Source: Marinospirillum sp.
GTDB lineage: Bacteria; Pseudomonadota; Gammaproteobacteria; Pseudomonadales; Halomonadaceae
NCBI GenBank assembly: GCA_007116195.1
Contig: SKIX01000163.1
Location: 1-12,058 of the forward strand
Reading direction: 5' to 3'
Length of the DNA stretch: 12,058 nt
Shown here: piece by piece, positions 1-6,111 of the stretch
Numbering within the stretch: the stretch's first letter is position 1
How the letters are laid out: each line of letters begins with the position of its first letter
The notes under the pieces: generated by a model
The model's input: only the letters and a program-made list of their open reading frames with translations
What the model was told of the DNA's origin: nothing
The model's database searches: none
Made by a program: the position numbers and the translations under genes

Positions 1-138
1 GCCCTGCAATACTGCACTGATAATGGCGCCATGATTGCCCTGGCGGGTGCCCTGCGCTTAGCAGCAGGCCAGCAGGATGCTGACACACCTCCTGCCTTGC
101 GCCCTCGCTGGCCACTAACCGAACTCGCAGCAATTTAA
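1..138 (+). CDS. tsaD: TsaD C-terminus (tRNA N6-adenosine threonylcarbamoyltransferase), 5' truncated
   Basis: Only the last 45 codons and the TAA stop are inside the window. The motif [12 protein letters not shown] near the start of the fragment is the conserved C-terminal signature of the TsaD/Kae1/Gcp family. In that family the aspartate helps hold the active-site metal, and the enzyme transfers the threonylcarbamoyl group to A37 of ANN-decoding tRNAs (t6A) together with TsaB and TsaE in the cytoplasm. The fragment ends in a short family-typical tail (...[11 protein letters not shown]). The folB start follows after 11 bases and the TAA is part of a TAAGG that may serve as the folB ribosome binding site, so the two are probably co-transcribed. 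Identification rests on the signature and on the neighbouring folB-folK, the order seen in Pseudomonas. Confidence 0.93.
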   Translation, partial: ALQYCTDNGAMIALAGALRLAAGQQDADTPPALRPRWPLTELAAI

Positions 139-149
139 GGCAACAACCC

Positions 150-530
150 ATGAGTGATTGGATTTTTATTGAAAAACTAAGTTTTTTAGCCAGCATTGGT
201 GTTTTCGACTGGGAAAAAACCTTACCGCAAAAACTAGTCGTTGATGTCGAAATGCTGACTGATATTTCATCTGCTGCAGCCAGCGATGACTTAAGCTCTA
301 CCCTGGACTATGCTGCTGTCAGTCAGCACTTAATCCAGCTTGCACAAGCTCAGCATCACGACCTGATAGAAACTCTTGCAGAAAAAATGGCTGCCAGCCT
401 GCTCGCTCATTTTCCAACACATCAACTAACGCTGACGCTGCGTAAACCAGGAGCCGTTGCCAGCGCTAAAAATGTTGGGGTACGTATCACACGTAGCAGA
501 CGCCAAGAGCACCAAGGCCAGCAACTATGA
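150..530 (+). CDS. folB: Dihydroneopterin aldolase
   Basis: FolB cleaves 7,8-dihydroneopterin to 6-hydroxymethyl-7,8-dihydropterin and glycolaldehyde in cytoplasmic folate synthesis; members of this branch may also epimerise the substrate. At 126 residues it has full family length. Visible hallmarks are IGVFDWEK (Glu22), LDYAAVSQ with Tyr54, IETLAEKMA (Glu74, the pterin-anchoring glutamate by position), and LRKPGAV with Lys99. Tyr54 and Lys99 correspond to the catalytic Tyr/Lys pair known from S. aureus and E. coli FolB. The ATG at 150 has an AAGG about nine bases upstream, overlapping the tsaD stop. The last codons overlap the folK start (ATGA at 527-530), a typical sign of translational coupling. 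Nothing suggests loss of function, in contrast to its partner folK. Confidence 0.96.
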   Translation: MSDWIFIEKLSFLASIGVFDWEKTLPQKLVVDVEMLTDISSAAASDDLSSTLDYAAVSQHLIQLAQAQHHDLIETLAEKMAASLLAHFPTHQLTLTLRKPGAVASAKNVGVRITRSRRQEHQGQQL

Positions 531-1069
531 GTCTTGAACAAGTTTTTGCCTGGGTTAGTCTGGGCAGCAATCATGACCGCCATTTTCATATCAGCCATGC
601 CCTTGATGCTTTAGCCGCGCAATTTGGTGAGCTACACATCAGTGCAGTTTATGAAACCCAGCCGGTGGGTATCCAAGCCAAGGTTTGCGCCCCGTTTTAT
701 AACTTGGTTGCTGGTTTCTACACACAGCTCTCTCCAGGACAGCTGAATATCGCCTTTAAAAGCATTGAAGGCGAGTCCAAATACCTGCTACCGGAGGATC
801 AAAGTATTTATGTTCGTGCCCTGGATCTGGATTTAGTGACTTATGGACAGGCAAAAGGCTTAGTGGATGGCATAGAGCTGCCTTACAAACACTTATTTAA
901 GCATGACTTTGTGCTCCGACCTCTGGCTGAATTAGCACCTCATGAGCAGGCACCTGGGCTGAAAAAAAACTGGTCACAACTCTGGGCAGAGCATGCACAC
1001 CCTGAACAGCAGATGCGCAGAGTTGACTTTACTTGGCAGAGTCAAGTCATCTCCTCAGCCAAACGCTGA
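527..1069 (+). CDS. folK: FolK-like protein (HPPK family) with altered ATP-binding residues
   Basis: Canonical FolK transfers pyrophosphate from ATP to 6-hydroxymethyl-7,8-dihydropterin, the step after FolB. The 180-residue product shows the family frame: VSLGSN (residues 10-15), YETQPVG (42-48), PFYN (56-59), the metal-binding DLD (Asp100, Asp102) preceded by Arg97, and [13 protein letters not shown] near 128-140. Several residues known from E. coli HPPK are not conserved. The GRVR segment carrying Arg82/Arg84 and the Trp89 region are replaced by [13 protein letters not shown], and by alignment the ATP-contacting His115 and Arg121 become Tyr120 and His126. It may therefore be a divergent or low-activity paralogue, as some Pseudomonadales carry a FolK-like gene beside folB plus a classical folK elsewhere. 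That is inference. It shares an ATGA with folB, and its 3' end overlaps the opposing cca gene by 28 bases. Confidence 0.85.
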   Translation: MSLEQVFAWVSLGSNHDRHFHISHALDALAAQFGELHISAVYETQPVGIQAKVCAPFYNLVAGFYTQLSPGQLNIAFKSIEGESKYLLPEDQSIYVRALDLDLVTYGQAKGLVDGIELPYKHLFKHDFVLRPLAELAPHEQAPGLKKNWSQLWAEHAHPEQQMRRVDFTWQSQVISSAKR

Positions 1070-2139
1070 AGACGCTTCTCCCTTAAAGCTTCGCCTAGGG
1101 CCTGCCCACGATACCCCGCGGCAACCAGGTCAGCCGCCTTTTCTTGCCGCAGTAAATGCATTAAATCCAAAGCCTGCTGCAAGTCAAATTGCGGATTAAG
1201 CAGGGCCATCAACTGCAGGCTAACGGCTGCCACGTCAGTTTGACGCCAAGCATCCAAAGCCTCAAACAAGCTCAACACCTTTTCTGGCTCTTGCAATTGC
1301 AACCCTGGGTGCTGGTAGGCCTGGTGCGCGCTGATTAATTGTTGCTGAACTCGACGTGGCAGGGCCAAACGCGCCATCAGCTGTTGAAGATCCGCCAGTT
1401 GCATACCTCGAGTCAGTAAAACCAAAGCCCCCGCTACACCCAGGTTGCAAGCGGCAGCCTGTTCCGTTAACTGCTTATCAGCTTGCGTTAACTGGGAGTA
1501 GTGAGCAGCCAGCTCCGGCCATAAGGCTTGCAGAGCCTCTGCCTTCTGTAAAACTTCAAAAAAAATCCAAGGCCGAGCACTGGTTAAAGCTTTGTTGATC
1601 TCTTGCCAAACTCTTTCTGGCGTCAAGTGGGCCAACTCATCCGCCTCAACCAAGTTTTGCATTAATTGAAGGGTTGCTGGTTCGACATAAAAGTTGAAAT
1701 CAGCTAAACGAGCAGCAAAACGGGCACAACGCAAGACGCGTAAGGGGTCTTCAGCAAAAGCTGGAGAAACCGCCTTAAGGCACCTGAGCTTGAGATCTTC
1801 AAGGCCACCATAAGGATCAATAATGCAGCCCTGCTCATCTTCTGCCATGGCGTTGATGGTAAGATCACGACGCAGTAGATCTTGCTCCAAAGTCACCTCG
1901 GGGTGGGCATCCACCACAAAGCCCCGATACCCACGCCCCTGCTTACGCTCCGTTCTAGCCAAAGCGTACTCTTCGCGGGTTTTCGGATGCAAAAACACCG
2001 GAAAATCGCGCCCAACGGGCTTATAGCCCAAGGCCAGCATCTGTTCAGGTGTTGACCCAACAACCACCCAATCACGATCCTTAACCGGCAAACCGAGCAA
2101 TCGGTCTCTCACCGCCCCCCCGACCAGATAAATTTCCAT
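1042..2139 (-). CDS. cca: CCA-adding tRNA nucleotidyltransferase, short form without HD domain
   Basis: Cca adds or repairs the 3'-terminal CCA of tRNAs. The N-terminal nucleotidyltransferase domain is intact: LVGGAVRD (residues 5-12), the catalytic DRD (Asp21, Asp23), [13 protein letters not shown] (59-71), [10 protein letters not shown] (90-99), and [15 protein letters not shown] (130-144), the region of nucleotide selection. After PERVWQE the protein follows the E. coli-type neck and body, but the HD phosphohydrolase segment (HD and HHGHG-type motifs) is missing, giving 365 residues against about 410 in E. coli. I chose the ATG at 2139 because it begins at MEIYLVGG, matching the E. coli start, and has AGAAGGGG five bases upstream. 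A TTG further upstream would absorb that ribosome binding site. The gene converges on folK and overlaps its end; no terminator is visible there. Confidence 0.95.
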   Translation of the reverse strand: MEIYLVGGAVRDRLLGLPVKDRDWVVVGSTPEQMLALGYKPVGRDFPVFLHPKTREEYALARTERKQGRGYRGFVVDAHPEVTLEQDLLRRDLTINAMAEDEQGCIIDPYGGLEDLKLRCLKAVSPAFAEDPLRVLRCARFAARLADFNFYVEPATLQLMQNLVEADELAHLTPERVWQEINKALTSARPWIFFEVLQKAEALQALWPELAAHYSQLTQADKQLTEQAAACNLGVAGALVLLTRGMQLADLQQLMARLALPRRVQQQLISAHQAYQHPGLQLQEPEKVLSLFEALDAWRQTDVAAVSLQLMALLNPQFDLQQALDLMHLLRQEKAADLVAAGYRGQALGEALREKRLQRLAEEMT

Positions 2140-2160
2140 GTAACCCCTTCTCAAAACAGT

Positions 2161-2187
2161 TAAACTTTCAGCCCAGCCTGCCGAAAT
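2161..2187 (+). promoter_or_regulatory. Sigma-28 (FliA)-type flagellar promoter upstream of flgP
   Basis: TAAA at 2161-2164 is followed after exactly 15 bases by GCCGAAAT at 2180-2187. The FliA consensus in gammaproteobacteria is TAAA-N15-GCCGATAA, so the -35 box is perfect, the spacing exact, and six of eight -10 bases match, including GCCGA. It lies about 90 bases upstream of a flagellar gene on the same strand, which fits late-class flagellar control. A TACAAT at 2193-2198 resembles a sigma-70 -10 box but has no matching -35 box. The call is by motif only. Confidence 0.7.
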
Positions 2188-2220
2188 TAAGCTACAATTG
2201 CTTTAAAAGCCCAATGATCT

Positions 2221-2248
2221 CTCCAGGGAGCTTGCTAGTTACCTGGGG
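2221..2248 (+). other. Possible stem-loop in flgP 5' leader
   Basis: CTCCAGG (2221-2227) can pair with CCTGGGG (2242-2248), seven pairs including one G-U, around a 14-base loop that itself contains AGCTTGCT. It lies in the predicted leader between the FliA-type promoter and the flgP start, ending 30 bases before the ATG. No U-run follows, so it is not a terminator. It could affect mRNA stability or be chance. It does not resemble a riboswitch class that I recognise. Confidence 0.3.
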
Positions 2249-2278
2249 TTCAATGCAAACAAAGATTCGAGAGCTACC

Positions 2279-2797
2279 ATGATAAAAAAACTTTCCTTCT
2301 TCGGCCTCCTGGCTCTTATATTTTTCAGTCTACCTGCCCACTCTTACTCTAGTTTTGACTTTGTTACCTTGAGAGTGGAAGGTTATGCTGCGCCTGCTAG
2401 TGCAGATGTTCATACAAACGAACAGCAACGTCGCCTGATGGCTATGCGTGCTTCACGGCTAGATGCCTATCGCGCCCTGGCCGAGCGGGTTTACGGCACC
2501 CGAATTCAGGGAAGTACAACAGTACACAACTTGGCAACCCGAGATGACATGATTCGTAGTTATGTCGATAACTTAATTCGTGGTGCCAAGGTGGTTTCAA
2601 CACGTCAGCAGGATGACGGCACCTATATTACCACCATGGAATTGGTGTTAAACCCTCGTTTTCAGGCCTGCATTGTAGATACTGCTTCCATGTCAGCCAA
2701 TCCTAAGTGTATCCAGGACAGTGTTCATGGAGAAACACCTCATCAACGCATGCCAGCTCCTGAACGTCAACCACCCACACGCTATCATCTCAACTGA
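2279..2797 (+). CDS. flgP: FlgP-like LPP20-domain flagellar outer-membrane-associated protein
   Basis: The 172-residue product starts with a clear signal peptide (MIKKLSFFGLLALIFF, likely cut after AHS at residue 22). Residues about 30-130 then fit an LPP20-type domain: LRVEGYA, a helix rich in RASRLDAYRALAERVYG, IRGAKVV, and DGTYITTMELVLN. In Vibrio, FlgP with FlgO and FlgT supports the sheathed polar flagellum, and in Campylobacter FlgP forms an outer-membrane basal disk. Those FlgP proteins are lipoproteins. Here there is no cysteine near the cleavage site (the only cysteines, residues about 130 and 142, are far downstream), so a soluble or differently anchored form is predicted. The tail is polar and proline-rich (MPAPERQPPTR). 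GAGAG lies five bases before the ATG. The neighbouring flgT and the FliA-type promoter support a flagellar role; the exact subfamily is less certain than the export signal and domain. Confidence 0.75.
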   Translation: MIKKLSFFGLLALIFFSLPAHSYSSFDFVTLRVEGYAAPASADVHTNEQQRRLMAMRASRLDAYRALAERVYGTRIQGSTTVHNLATRDDMIRSYVDNLIRGAKVVSTRQQDDGTYITTMELVLNPRFQACIVDTASMSANPKCIQDSVHGETPHQRMPAPERQPPTRYHLN

Positions 2798-2827
2798 ATT
2801 ATTTGGCAGCAAAATGGACTTTTGAAG

Positions 2828-2860
2828 CGGGAAGTGTCATCTTTGGCACTTCCCGTTTTT
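2828..2860 (+). terminator. Rho-independent terminator between flgP and flgT
   Basis: CGGGAAGTGTC (2828-2838) pairs with GGCACTTCCCG (2845-2855) through 11 base pairs, one of them G-U, closing a six-base loop (ATCTTT). It is directly followed by five Ts (2856-2860). This is a textbook intrinsic terminator on the + strand, 30 bases after the flgP stop and 20 bases before the flgT start. Its position implies that flgT transcription depends on read-through or on a separate promoter that I cannot identify. Confidence 0.88.
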
Positions 2861-2880
2861 GTCGATTAGGGACCTTGTCG

Positions 2881-4086
2881 ATGTTAAAAGCATTCATCTT
2901 TACCCTACTTTTAGTACTTAGCCTGCCCGCTCACAGCCACTGGGTTGAAGCGACAGGTTCTTCTGTGATTGACCATCAAGATCTGGTCTCTGCACGCCGT
3001 GCCGCCATTCGCGATGCACTTCGCCAAGCCAGCTTTCAAGGCGCCTTAGCTGTGAATGGTTATCAAGCCATGAGCCAAGGTGAAATCCATACAGACCAGC
3101 TTTCCATTCACTCCCAAAGCAGCATTGGTGAAATGCAGGTATTAAAAGAGGAAGTCATAGATGGCATCCTGTTTATTACTGTGAATGCAAGAGTGGAAGC
3201 TAGTGGCCAATGCCAAGGTGGAAACTTTGCCAATGGCTATCAGCGCAGCCTGGCCATCAGTAACTTTTTTCTGGAAAAACCCCAAGCTGCCAACATGGGT
3301 GCTCTAAGTGACGTCAATGAAAAGCTACCCAAAGAAATTTTACGACGGCTTCAGGGCGAAGATAAAATTCGTGTTTTGGATGCAGTACGCTTTCAACTTT
3401 ACAACGACACCTCTAGCATTCCAACTTCGGTTACTGATCGGGGCACTTTAACAACTGCGGTGGATACAGCAACGCGTATTGGTGCTCAATATGTTTTAAC
3501 CGGTGTTATTCGTGATCTGGACATGATCAACCCTGAACTTGCCAGTGAGCGCCCTGCACTCAGGGGGCTTTATGAGCGTGCACGCTACAGAGAAAAGCGT
3601 TTTGCTCGCAACTTCACTGTCGACCTTTTTATTCACGATGGTTTTAGCGGTGACCTGGTCACTAGCCGCAGCTACTCAACCCAAGGCTTTTGGACTGAAA
3701 ACCGCACCGAGCGCGTTGGCTTTGCCTCGGCACGTTTCTGGGAAATTGACTATGGTCAGCAAGTTGACGAGCTTATAGAGCAAATGGTTCGAGACCTGCA
3801 TACTCAGGTTGGCTGCCAGCCTTTCATGGCCCGCATCACTCGCGTTGATAATCAGCGCATTTATATTGATGCTGGCTCTGAAGCTGGCCTCCAACCAGGA
3901 GACACTCTGAGCGTTTATCGTAAAAACACCTTTTATGACAATACTCAGCGTGCATTTACTGAACTTGTTCCCGTTGATCTTACGCTTAGCCTGGAACGCA
4001 TCCAGCCAGGTTTTTCTTTAGGCAGTGTGGAAGCCCTGCCGGAAATGTACAATATTCAACAAGGCGACCTGATTATTGCCTGGTAG
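2881..4086 (+). CDS. flgT: Flagellar assembly protein FlgT (H-ring component)
   Basis: FlgT is a periplasmic protein that in Vibrio forms the H ring around the LP ring and helps assemble the stator-holding T ring of the sodium-driven polar motor. The 401-residue product begins with a signal peptide (MLKAFIFTLLLVLSLPAHS, predicted cut after residue 19). An N domain follows (about 20-110, WVEATGSSVI and SARRAAIRDALRQASFQGA), then a middle domain (about 118-310, starting RSLAISNFFLE and including IGAQYVLTGVIRDL). The C-terminal domain (about 315-401) is SH3-like, with ARITRVDNQRIYIDAG and AGLQPGDTLSVYR. I chose the ATG at 2881 because TAGGGA lies eight bases upstream and the signal peptide begins there; an in-frame extension upstream would run through the terminator hairpin. 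The stop abuts that of opposing glpE. flgO, which accompanies flgT and flgP in Vibrio, is not in the window. Confidence 0.88.
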   Translation: MLKAFIFTLLLVLSLPAHSHWVEATGSSVIDHQDLVSARRAAIRDALRQASFQGALAVNGYQAMSQGEIHTDQLSIHSQSSIGEMQVLKEEVIDGILFITVNARVEASGQCQGGNFANGYQRSLAISNFFLEKPQAANMGALSDVNEKLPKEILRRLQGEDKIRVLDAVRFQLYNDTSSIPTSVTDRGTLTTAVDTATRIGAQYVLTGVIRDLDMINPELASERPALRGLYERARYREKRFARNFTVDLFIHDGFSGDLVTSRSYSTQGFWTENRTERVGFASARFWEIDYGQQVDELIEQMVRDLHTQVGCQPFMARITRVDNQRIYIDAGSEAGLQPGDTLSVYRKNTFYDNTQRAFTELVPVDLTLSLERIQPGFSLGSVEALPEMYNIQQGDLIIAW

Positions 4087-4419
4087 CTAGTTAGCCAAGC
4101 CGGATCCCTCACAGAAATCCGGCTGGCAGCTTCTCCAAAATTCAAAACCACCTTCCAGGCTGTAAACCTCCTGAAAACCCTGCTCTACTAAAAACTGGGC
4201 AGCATTTTGGCTGCTCATGCCATGATAGCAACAGACAACCAGTGGCCGCGCTTTATCCTGCCCAGCAATAAACTCAGACAAATTATCATTATCCAGTCGA
4301 GTCGCACCCTTGATGTGGCTTTGCTGAAAGCTTTGTGGATCACGTATATCAACAAAGGTCGCCTGATCAGCTGCCAGCAACTCCTTGGCTTGTTCAGCTT
4401 GAAGGGTCTTAAACGTCAT
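4087..4419 (-). CDS. glpE: Thiosulfate sulfurtransferase GlpE (single-domain rhodanese)
   Basis: GlpE moves sulfane sulfur from thiosulfate to cyanide or other thiol acceptors in the cytoplasm. The 110-residue product matches the size and features of E. coli GlpE: VDIRDPQSF (residues 23-31), the loop CYHGMSSQNAAQ with catalytic Cys64, and VYSLEGGFEFW near the end. The active-site loop with six residues after the cysteine fits sulfurtransferases rather than arsenate-reductase-like phosphatases. The ATG has TGAGGA about eight bases upstream. It is the last gene of the leftward cluster, 32 bases after apaH, the place glpE also holds in Pseudomonas. Its stop codon directly abuts that of flgT, with no base between them. 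Confidence 0.93.
   Translation of the reverse strand: MTFKTLQAEQAKELLAADQATFVDIRDPQSFQQSHIKGATRLDNDNLSEFIAGQDKARPLVVCCYHGMSSQNAAQFLVEQGFQEVYSLEGGFEFWRSCQPDFCEGSGLAN
4094..4127. other. Inverted repeat at the flgT/glpE convergence
   Basis: AGCCGGAT (4098-4105) and ATCCGGCT (4117-4124) form a perfect eight-base stem with an 11-base loop. It can be extended by three pairs (GCC 4094-4096 with GGC 4125-4127) across one bulged A. It lies in the last codons of glpE and directly after the flgT stop. No T-run follows on either strand, so it is not a classical intrinsic terminator. It could protect 3' ends or aid Rho-dependent termination of both converging transcripts. Confidence 0.45.
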
Positions 4420-4451
4420 AATTTGATCCTCATAATTACAATCTTTAGCCT

Positions 4452-5267
4452 TTAACGCTTTAACGCTTGCACTTGGAAAATCTCTTGGTCTTCAAGACGC
4501 AGTGCGGTTAGCTGATTACCCCAGACACAACCCGTATCCAAAGCATAAATACCTTTCACCCCCGTTTGACCTTCTAAGGCGGCCCAGTGCCCAAAAAGAA
4601 TTCGAGCTTCTTGCAGTACCTGGCTAGGGTAAGTAAACCAGGGTGCATAACCTGCCGGTGCTCTACTGGCTTCACTTTTGGTTTCCAGCTCCAGGCTGGA
4701 GTCGGGTGCACAAAAGCGCATTCGAGTTAAATAGTTAACGATACAACGATGACGGTCATAGCCTTTTAGGTCAGCTTGCCAGAGAGCAGGTTTATTACCA
4801 AATAACTTCTCTAAAAGCTTCTTCTGGCGTGATGAGCGCATTTCCAGCTCAACTTCTGCAGCCAAGGCCTTGGCTTTAGCTAAACTCCAAGCGGGCGGAA
4901 TACCCGCGTGGGTCATCACAAAACCCAAGTCTTCGTCGTGATGCAGTAATGGCTGCTCGCCTAACCAAGCCAGGAGTTTACCTGCATCCTTAGCTTTTAA
5001 TATCGAGTCCAAGGTATCTGAACGCTTAGTCTTCCTTAGGCCACAAGCAACGGCTAACAAATGTAAGTCATGGTTACCGAGCACTACACGAACACTGCTA
5101 CCCAAGCTAACGACTAAACGTAAAACTTCGAGTGAGCCCTCGCCACGGTTGACCAGATCACCTGCCAACCAGAGTTGGTCGCGCTGCGGCTGAAAGTCAA
5201 TGAGCTGCAAGAGCTGGCGAAACTCTTGATAACAGCCTTGGATATCGCCTATTGCGTAGGTTGCCAT
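4452..5267 (-). CDS. apaH: Symmetrical bis(5'-nucleosyl)-tetraphosphatase (Ap4A hydrolase)
   Basis: ApaH splits Ap4A into two ADP and can also remove Np4-type caps from RNA 5' ends. The 271-residue protein has the calcineurin-like metallophosphatase motifs in order: GDIQGC (residues 7-12), GDLVNRG (36-42) and GNHDLHLLAVACG (64-76), followed by the family segments VMTHAGIPP and LFGHWAAL, and ALDTGCVWGNQLTALRLED near the C-terminus. All expected metal ligands (Asp8, Asp37, Asn65, His66, and later histidines) are present. AAGGA lies about seven bases before the ATG. It follows ksgA by only 23 bases, where most gammaproteobacteria have apaG, so the cluster is reduced here. glpE follows after 32 bases. 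Confidence 0.96.
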   Translation of the reverse strand: MATYAIGDIQGCYQEFRQLLQLIDFQPQRDQLWLAGDLVNRGEGSLEVLRLVVSLGSSVRVVLGNHDLHLLAVACGLRKTKRSDTLDSILKAKDAGKLLAWLGEQPLLHHDEDLGFVMTHAGIPPAWSLAKAKALAAEVELEMRSSRQKKLLEKLFGNKPALWQADLKGYDRHRCIVNYLTRMRFCAPDSSLELETKSEASRAPAGYAPWFTYPSQVLQEARILFGHWAALEGQTGVKGIYALDTGCVWGNQLTALRLEDQEIFQVQALKR

Positions 5268-5290
5268 AACTCTATCCTTAAGAAAGCGTG

Positions 5291-6085
5291 TCAGTGATTA
5301 GTGTAGGCATTAGCCAGCTTGATAAACTCGTTAAGATCAAGTGTTTCTGGCCTGCGCTGAGGGTCTATTTCCAAAGCGGTTAAGTCTTCTGCACTAAAGA
5401 GACCTTTCAAATTATTTCTCAATGTTTTACGCCTTTGCGCAAAAGCTTGACGCACAATTTTAGCAAACACGTCTAAATCAACCGCTGCTCTGCTTTTGCA
5501 CCTAGGCCGCAAACTAACGATGGCAGACTCTACCTTGGGCTGTGGATAAAAACACTCAGATGGCACTAAGAAGAGCTGTTCAACTTCACAAAAGTACTGT
5601 GCCATAACACTTAAGCGACCCCACTGGCTGGTACCTGGCTGAGCTGCCAGGCGCTCGACAACTTCTTTTTGCAACATAAAGTGCATGTCTGCTACCACAC
5701 CATCAAACTCTAGCAGTCGAAAAATCAGTGGTGTCGAAATATTGTAAGGCAGGTTACCCACAATACGCAGGGGTTTACCCTCTTTAACTAGGCTGGAAAA
5801 ATCAAATTTAAGTGCATCCGCTTCATGTACTTGAAACTCAGGGTAGTTAAAAAATTTAACCTTAAGCCCTGGAATAAGATCACGATCCAGTTCTATGACA
5901 TCCAGGCGAGGCTGAGCTTCAAGCAGCAATTCAGTAATTGCCCCCATACCTGGCCCAATTTCAACGAGATGATCTTGGTCTTGTGGTGCTATGGCCTTAA
6001 CGATGCGCCGGATCATTCCGGGGTCTTGTAAAAAATTCTGGCCGAAGCGCTTACGCGCCCGATGCCCATGCAAAGGTGCTGGCAT
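5291..6085 (-). CDS. ksgA: 16S rRNA (adenine1518-N6/adenine1519-N6)-dimethyltransferase KsgA
   Basis: KsgA dimethylates two adjacent adenines in helix 45 of 16S rRNA late in small-subunit assembly, using S-adenosylmethionine; its loss gives kasugamycin resistance. The 264-residue product begins HRARKRFGQNFL (residues 8-19), the family signature. It has the SAM-binding motif VEIGPGMGAITELL (41-54), the acidic VIELD (63-67), the EADAL segment (88-92), and the catalytic motif NLPYNIS (111-117). FVLSE-type contacts (MLQKEVVERL) and FYPQPKVESAIVSL follow. CAGGA sits about eight bases before the ATG. The gap from pdxA is 26 bases and AT-rich, without a recognisable promoter. The gene appears complete and ordinary. 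Confidence 0.97.
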   Translation of the reverse strand: MPAPLHGHRARKRFGQNFLQDPGMIRRIVKAIAPQDQDHLVEIGPGMGAITELLLEAQPRLDVIELDRDLIPGLKVKFFNYPEFQVHEADALKFDFSSLVKEGKPLRIVGNLPYNISTPLIFRLLEFDGVVADMHFMLQKEVVERLAAQPGTSQWGRLSVMAQYFCEVEQLFLVPSECFYPQPKVESAIVSLRPRCKSRAAVDLDVFAKIVRQAFAQRRKTLRNNLKGLFSAEDLTALEIDPQRRPETLDLNEFIKLANAYTNH

Positions 6086-6111
6086 TCTAACGTCCTGATT
6101 GATTAATTAAT

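Noticed and set aside
2242..2260. GGTTCAATGC resembling a tRNA T-arm
   Set aside because: The flanking bases do not pair, and no acceptor, D or anticodon arm can be found around it.
2841..2865. TGGCAC followed by a T-rich stretch, resembling a sigma-54 promoter
   Set aside because: The -12 GC is absent at the required distance, and the bases belong to the terminator stem and its T-run.
2803..2880. An in-frame 26-codon extension at the 5' end of flgT
   Set aside because: It would encode the terminator hairpin, lacks an ATG and puts extra residues before a good signal peptide. The ATG at 2881 has its own ribosome binding site.
4451..4468. Direct repeat TTAACGCT, twice in a row, at the 3' end of apaH
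   Set aside because: Two copies of eight bases inside coding sequence (ALKR codons and stop); too short to suggest an element.
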